A stretch of 64,000 bases of DNA from Blasia pusilla. Its lineage: Eukaryota > Marchantiophyta > Marchantiopsida > Blasiales. Made by a program: the position numbers and the translations under genes. Of the stretch, positions 59,301 through 64,000 are shown piece by piece (the stretch's first letter is position 1; each line of letters starts with the position of its first letter). The stretch spans positions 21,142,001 through 21,206,000 of the forward strand of contig CM114273.1 in assembly GCA_050084515.1 (NCBI GenBank). The letters run 5' to 3'. The notes under the pieces were generated by a model. The model made no database searches and was not told where the DNA came from. It saw only the letters and a list, made by a program, of their open reading frames with translations.

Positions 59301-60150
59301 CTCGTATGGAGTTTCTGCATTCTTGGGAGGGAATTGCGATGTATTGACTCGCCCGTTGCGCTCTAGATACGGGCATGCTGGACTTCTACAATCCAAGGCT
59401 CCCACGCATTGGCGACGGGAGACAATCCAAGGACCATCTGGAATTGAAGTACTAGTCCGTTGAAGCCTGCACCATCGATGACAATTAGACTTTTTGTCCA
59501 TACCCTTCAGGCGTCCTCCATCTTTGTTTTGAGCAGGAGCAGCAAGTGGAGGCAACTCAAAAATGCAATTACCATAAATGCGTGGCGGCGGGCTGTCGAC
59601 AAGAATGTGCTTGAACATTTTCAAGGCCGAGACGAAAGCAAACTATTGCCTGATAATCGCAAGAGGAACGAGTAGGCGGACAGAGGGCCCGGTTGGTGTC
59701 TGACAGATCCACTGAGGTTGATAACATTCGGAATCTCTTCAGGAAGAACATTGATACGAGCATGTGAAGTTGGAGTCGAAGTCGGATCTGCAGAGCTTGG
59801 AGTTGCAAATGTAGAGCTCGGAGCACTAGGAAATTCTAGACCGTCTACTTGGGAAACAGACAAATTCAAGGGCAGGCGGTAAACTCTGTATTGACCATTT
59901 GCTAGAGGTAGGAGATTCCATACTTTACTGATGCGAGGTGACTGGTTTGGACCGTCTCACCTATTATGTCTTCCGTACCGTCCACCTAACATCTTTGGAT
60001 ACAAAGATGGTTCCAATTGGAGAAGAAATCGACAGAGAGAAAATTTTCATCCTTTGCTATGAAAGACTCACGAGCTTGCGGTCGAACGATTTTTGATTGA
60101 GGAAGGGCCGCCAGATGACTGCCACAAGTGAGCTTCACATAATTATCCAT
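56307..60150 (-). pseudogene. MULE gene 2 (copy B): transposase
   Basis: Starts at the ATG 60,150 (MDNYVKLTCGS; an in-frame ATG lies six bases upstream). Frames 59,869-59,178 hold the unclassified N-terminal domain and CRSPACPYLERNGR; 59,376-58,831 hold LVVHVGSHTHP; 58,818-58,477 hold VSFDICYKVVNGWLMMGAH and EIYGFMADNA. After the intron (58,158-57,776) the last exon is open as 57,673-57,236 and 57,236-56,307. The latter shows a second Cys pair (YFFCPNESC) and the SWIM finger TCSCDDF ... FPCKHMYYVL. C-terminal parts are better kept than in copy A. Frameshifts at about 60,000, 59,380, 58,825 and 58,300 disable it. Confidence 0.75.
57776..58158 (-). repeat. Gene 2 intron with palindromes (copy B)
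   Basis: Palindromes at 57,834-57,860, about 57,888-57,914, 57,934-57,960 and 57,989-58,015 and a half-site near 58,024. Same positions and flanks as in copy A, but centres differ between copies (e.g. GAACCA against GGTTCC), so centres have drifted while arms stayed similar. Confidence 0.85.
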
Positions 60151-60450
60151 TCCCATAAATTTCGTACAGGAGGAGGGTGAGAATGAGAAAAAGAAAGAAT
60201 GAGAATGAGAATGAGAATTTTTAATTTATAGTGAATAGGAAAACAGATACTCGTGACTGATTTTTACTTACAAGATGAATTCGGTAGGTGACATTATCTG
60301 ACACAATGGATCCAAATCTGTTGCAACACATTCAATTCTGTTGCAATGTGTTACCGGATTTGGGAAGCGAGGCGTGGGTTCTGGCACACTTCATTTTGTT
60401 GGAACCCGTCGAGTCCTGGTAACTCAAAATTTTTGACAAGCTAACGGCGT

Positions 60451-60690
60451 GCAACCCGTCGGCCGGACGGGTTGCACGCCGCCAAACATGGTGGCGGCAA
60501 CCCGTCGCTCTCAACGAAGTTGCTCGGATACCGCTCCTTCTTGCCCGAAGATGCCAGAGGCGTGCAAACCGTCTGTTCCCGACGAGTTCCGCAGGTGCCG
60601 CACCTATTTGCCCAAAGACGGCCAGGCGTGTAACCCGTCGCCCTCCAACGGGTTGCGCAAGGGCCTCGCCTTGTGGTGCTTACATGAAGT
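60451..60690. repeat. Promoter palindromes, duplicated unit (copy B)
   Basis: Four to five palindromes, e.g. GCAACCCGTCGGCCGGACGG at 60,451, an eroded one at 60,497, GCAAACCGTCTGTTCCCGAC at about 60,563 and one at about 60,628. Cores such as GTCGGCCGGAC here against GTCGGCTTCGGAC at 62,347 show small deletions in palindrome centres between the two units. Confidence 0.8.
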
Positions 60691-60716
60691 GTGCAACATG
60701 TTGGACAGTTGAAATC

Positions 60717-62043
60717 TGGAGTTGGCCTTGATTCTGGCGATGGCATCCATTTCGGCCGTCTTTCCATCCAGAACTCGTATTTGACGCAGCAAATTCTGGA
60801 AGCATTCAGGATCAGCGAGAAATGCGAGATTTTTCCAGAGTTGTTTCTCCTCAACCGCCGTGATCTCGCCCTGTCCAGGGATTCCAAGCAATTGTTCACA
60901 AATTTGTGATGCCGTTGTGAGCTTAATCACTCCGGGCTTTGAACCCGGAGAGTTTCTGTAGACCTCGGCAACTTTCTTCACCACATCCTCCTTTATTTGT
61001 CTCTGAATTGCATCGGTCACAAGATGAGTGTGGGAGCCAACATGAACTACCAGCCTTGTGTACTCTCACGTGGAGCCCAAGTCGTGGACAATGAAAAATA
61101 TGTATGTAGGACTCGCTCCAACGCAGAAGGGAGATGCCTGACAATGAGGACATTGATGGCCTCCCGGCGCTATGGTGGCACCGACCTCGTATGGAGTTTC
61201 TACATTCTTGGGGGGGAATTGCGACGTATTGACTCGCCCGTTGCGCTCTAGATACGGGCATGCTGGACTTCTACACTCCAAGGCTCCGACGCATTGGCGG
61301 CGGGAGACAATCCAAGGACCATCTGGAATTGAAGTACTAGTCCGTTGAAGCCTGCACCATCGATGACAATCAGACTTTCAGTCCATACCCTTCAGATGTC
61401 CTCCATCTTTCTTTTGAGCAGGAGCAACAAGTGGAGGCAACTCAAAAATGCAATTACCATCGTACGTGGGCGGCAGCTCGTCGACAAGAATGTGCTTGAA
61501 CATTTTCAAGGCCAGAGACGAAAGCAAACTATTGCCTGATAATCGCAAGAGGAACGAGTAGGCGGACAGAGGGCCCGGTTGGTGTCTGACAGATCCACTG
61601 AGGTTGATAACATTCGGAATCTCTTCAGGAAGAACATTGATACGAGCATGTGAAGTTGGAGTCGAAGTCGGATCTGCAGAGCTTGGAGTTGCAAATGTAG
61701 AGCTCGGAGCACTAGGAAATTCTAGACCGTCTACTTGGGAAACAGACAAATTCAAGGGCAGGCGGTAAACTCTGTATTGACCATTTGCTAGAGGTAGGAG
61801 ATTCCATACTTTACGGTCTGAGGTGACTGGCTGGACCGTCTCACCTATTATGTCTTCCGTACCGTCCACCCTAACATCTTTGGATACAAAGATGGTTCCA
61901 ATTTGGAGAAGAAATCGAACAGAGAGAAAATTTTCATCCACTGCTATGAAAGACTCACGAGCTTGCGGTCGAACGATTTTTGATTGAGGAAGGGCCGCCA
62001 GATGACTGCCACAAGTGAGCTTCACATAATTATCCATTCCCAT
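60717..62043 (-). pseudogene. Duplicated 5' half of MULE gene 2
   Basis: The frame 62,043-61,378 is open for 221 codons and shows the N-terminal domain uninterrupted: MDNYVKLTCGSHLAALPQSK, FLSVRFLLQIGTIFVSKDVR, VWNLLPLANGQYRVYRLPLN, then a Ser/Thr/Pro-rich linker and FKHILVDELPPTYDGNC. I recognise no family for it. Downstream frames carry CRSPACPYLERNGRVN and SQICEQLLGIPGQGEI, ending at the duplication junction before the catalytic part. Confidence 0.75.
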
Positions 62044-62346
62044 AAATTTCGTACAGGAGGAGGGTGAGAATGAGAAAAAGAATGAGAATGAGAATGAGAA
62101 TGAGAATTTTTAATTTATAGTGAATAGGAAAACAGATACTCGTGACAGATTTTTACTTACAAGATGAATTCGGTAGGTGACATTATCTGACACAATGGAT
62201 CCAATTCTGTTGCAACACATTCAATTCTGTTGCAATGTGTTACCGGATTTGGGAAGCAGAGACGTGGGTTACGAAGCACACTTCATTTTGTTGGAACCCG
62301 TCAGAGTCCTGGTAACTCAAAATTTTTGACAAGCTAACCGAAGCGT

Positions 62347-62828
62347 GCAACCCGTCGGCTTCGGACGGGTTGCACGCTTCTGCCAAACATGGTCGAAGCT
62401 GGCAACCCGTCGCTCTCCAACGAGTTGCTCGGATACCGCTCCTTCTTGCCCGAAGATGCCAGAGGCGTGCAAACCGTCTGTTCCCGACGAGTTCCGCAGG
62501 TGCCGCACCTATTTGCCCAAAGACGGCCAGGCGTGCAACTCGTCACCCTCCGACGGGTTGCGCAAGGGCCTCACCTTGTGGTGCTTACATGAAGGAAGCC
62601 TGCAACCTGTCGGACTCCGACAAGTTGCGCGGGAAGCCCGCGTTGTTAAGCCTTGACGAGGGAAGCGTGTAACCCAACGGTCTCCAACGGATCGCGCGGG
62701 TACGTCTCGTTCTTGTCCAAACACGGCAGAGGCGCGCAACATGTCGGTCTCCGACGGGTTGTGCGGGTTCCTCGCATTCTTGTCCGAAGACGGCGGAGGC
62801 GCGCAACCTGTCAGACTCCGACGGGTTG
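62347..62828. repeat. Promoter palindrome array (copy B)
   Basis: About eight 26-27-bp palindromes between the two divergent genes, beginning near 62,347, 62,401, 62,468, 62,534, 62,600, 62,668, 62,737 and 62,802. Mean spacing is again about 65-68 bp. Spacers such as TTGTCCGAAGACGGCGGAGG repeat in alternate order as in copy A. Confidence 0.85.
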
Positions 62829-62918
62829 CCATTTTTCACATTTGCACTTCCGTAACCTCCGGCACGTCGCCGTCGAAAGGACGACAGGACCCAACGGTCA
62901 GCCTAACGGCTAGAAGAG

Positions 62919-62926
62919 TATAAATA
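62919..62926 (+). promoter_or_regulatory. TATA box of MULE gene 1 (copy B)
   Basis: TATAAATA followed by GGGCAGAAATCGCTCATTTC, about 260 bp before the start codon at 63,184 and just outside the palindrome array. Confidence 0.65.
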
Positions 62927-63183
62927 GGGCAGAAATCGCTCATTTCCGGTTTCTCATTTCGCAATCTCCATTCCTCTCTCTCCCGCGCAGCAGCTGATCA
63001 GATACCAAGGGACGTTTCACACGGCGAGTCATCGCGAGTCGTCTGAGGGAAGAGCGAGGCTCGTTTCGATCGAACGATCGCGAGACGATTTGAGCTACCC
63101 ATCAAGGCGACTCATCTCGACATCAGCAAGGCGACTGATCAAGCAATTCATCGTGGACATAGGTGGAGGCATTTCCAGAAAAA

Positions 63184-64000
63184 ATGAAGAGGAAAAAATC
63201 ACAAGCAAACAAGTCTGGGAGCTTCGCTCCGAAGTCCATTAGGACTCCTGCGTCAGTATCTCAAGGGCCTCGTTCGGCAAATGAAATTAGGCAGCAGGAA
63301 ATCGAGGAGCGGGAAAGGGAAGCGGAGATGCACAACCAGGAGCTTCTTGCGAGACGTGTTCAAGAGGCGCTCAATAGACAGAACGCAGAGGCTGAGACGT
63401 CGCAAGCCTTGAAGAAAAGGATCGCCGACAAAAAGAGAGAAAAGAAGCGTCTAGACGCGTCGGTGAGGAGAGCAGAATTGGCTAAAGCGAGGAGGGAAAA
63501 AGCAATAGCCATTGGATGACCCGCCCGCCCAAGCAAAGCTGTTGAGATGCAGGAAATGTCCCCAATGAAGTCCGGGGACACAATCAACATAGCGGAAACG
63601 CCAGAAGTTCAAATCACGGACGATGAGGTCATGAGGACCGCTAGCATGGAGATAGTGGACATTGCCGAAGAAGCTGGAGAGCTGTCATTCTCGTCTCCAA
63701 GCCCGGAGGAAGACATCGATCTCTATGGGATCGACGAGTTCCCAGTCGATTTGTCAGCTTCTATCTCAGACAAGTTGGTTGGTCAAGAAACTGACCCAAT
63801 TTTTGAGCGGGTAAGAGAGGATCTGGGTTTTTTGGATTATGTGAATTGCAATTCATTGGGAATTTAGTGTAGCTTATTGATCTTGTCCCGGTTCTGACAG
63901 GTGGTAAAGTAGATGGCACTCATGGAGGGCCACAACGCCCTGAGGATTCCACTCTGCCGATTGGACAATGGAATACGTCCACGAAATTCAGTCCGATGAG
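63184..64000 (+). pseudogene. MULE gene 1 (copy B), 5' part
   Basis: ATG at 63,184 aligns with the gene 1 start in copy A (MKRKKSQANKSGSFAPKSIR). The basic coiled N-terminus is open to 63,519, where a shift enters a stop. The next frame from 63,547 (EMSPMKSGDTINIAE) continues the acidic part to DPIFERV. Intron 1 is 63,811-63,900 (GTAAGAG...TGACAG). The second exon reads VVK, then TAG, where copy A has CAG, then MALMEGHNALRIPLCRL. The ParB-like and methyltransferase-like parts lie beyond the window. Copies A and B are broken at different places. Confidence 0.7.

Larger units (their letters stand above)
58840..62590. repeat. 1.9-kb tandem duplication of promoter and 5' gene 2
   Basis: Unit 1 (about 58,840-60,690) and unit 2 (about 60,717-62,590) are near-identical with an offset of 1,885-1,895 bp, e.g. 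GGAGCACTAGGAAATTCTAG at 59,821 and 61,706. Each contains the 5' half of gene 2 and part of the promoter palindromes. The junction near 60,690-60,717 reads CTTACATGAA|GTGTGCAACATG...CTGGAGTTGGCC. Unit 1 is continuous with the rest of gene 2; unit 2 leaves a truncated gene 2 that reads towards unit 1. Confidence 0.88.
55894..64000. mobile_element. MULE B: second Mutator-like copy, inverted, runs off the window
   Basis: The terminus GGAGGTGCGGTAAGAGG at 55,894 is the same as the right end of MULE A. The order is inverted: right arm (55,894-56,306), gene 2 (minus), promoter, gene 1 (plus) from 63,184. A tandem duplication of about 1.9 kb repeats the promoter and the 5' half of gene 2. The nine flanking bases CCGATTCTT (55,885-55,893) should recur after the far end, outside this window. 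It is inserted in the Ty3 G4 internal region. Confidence 0.85.

Overview
This is eukaryotic, almost certainly land-plant (or close streptophyte) nuclear DNA. Nearly all of it is nested and decayed transposable elements, and I see no intact host gene. Plant origin is supported by an En/Spm (CACTA) element with TNP2-type and Ptta/En/Spm-type proteins, Ty1/copia and Ty3/gypsy elements with plant-type primer sites, GT-AG introns and a short TTTAGGG run. The LINE (NYRGITLLS-type reverse transcriptase) and one Ty3 family with a DHGSE-type protease suggest a lineage outside the flowering plants, but I cannot name the species.

Layout. 1-541: end of a copia element (gag, primer site, 242-bp LTR). About 700-5,215: broken LINE ending at a (CT)n run. 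6,953-7,448: fold-back repeat. 7,715-18,990: three rearranged Ty3/gypsy pieces (G1 forward, G2 forward with a long LTR, G1 inverted). 19,309-47,113: a CACTA element with 3-bp target duplication ACA. It carries a TNPD-like gene, a TNPA-like gene and a captured saposin gene fragment. Inside it lies a copia insertion (22,820-39,842, target duplication CTTAT). Inside the copia protease codons lies an 11.9-kb Mutator-like element (MULE A, 26,087-38,007, 9-bp target duplication ACTATCGAG). 48,960-51,147: a third Ty3/gypsy. 53,740-55,893: part of a fourth, with a 1.5-kb LTR. 55,894 to the window end: a second, inverted copy of the Mutator-like element (MULE B), running off the edge.

The most interesting system is the Mutator-like family. 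Each copy has two divergent genes. Gene 2 encodes a Mutator-type transposase with an N-terminal CX4C...HXH zinc cluster, a likely DDE core and a C-terminal SWIM finger. Gene 1 encodes a long nuclear-looking protein with a candidate ParB/sulfiredoxin-like domain (DGNHK motif) and a C-terminal domain resembling N4/N6-type DNA methyltransferases, with altered motifs. The shared promoter and the introns of both genes hold about 27-30 copies of a 27-bp imperfect palindrome, GCAACCCGTC-N7-GACGGGTTGC. Arms are conserved and centres vary. In the promoter of copy A they form a roughly 66-bp-spaced array. My inference is that these are binding sites for an element-encoded protein, conceivably a self-recognition, DNA-modification or anti-silencing system analogous in logic to VANC/VANDAL elements. 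All copies here are decayed: frameshifts and stops, two of the stops visibly CAG to TAG between copies.
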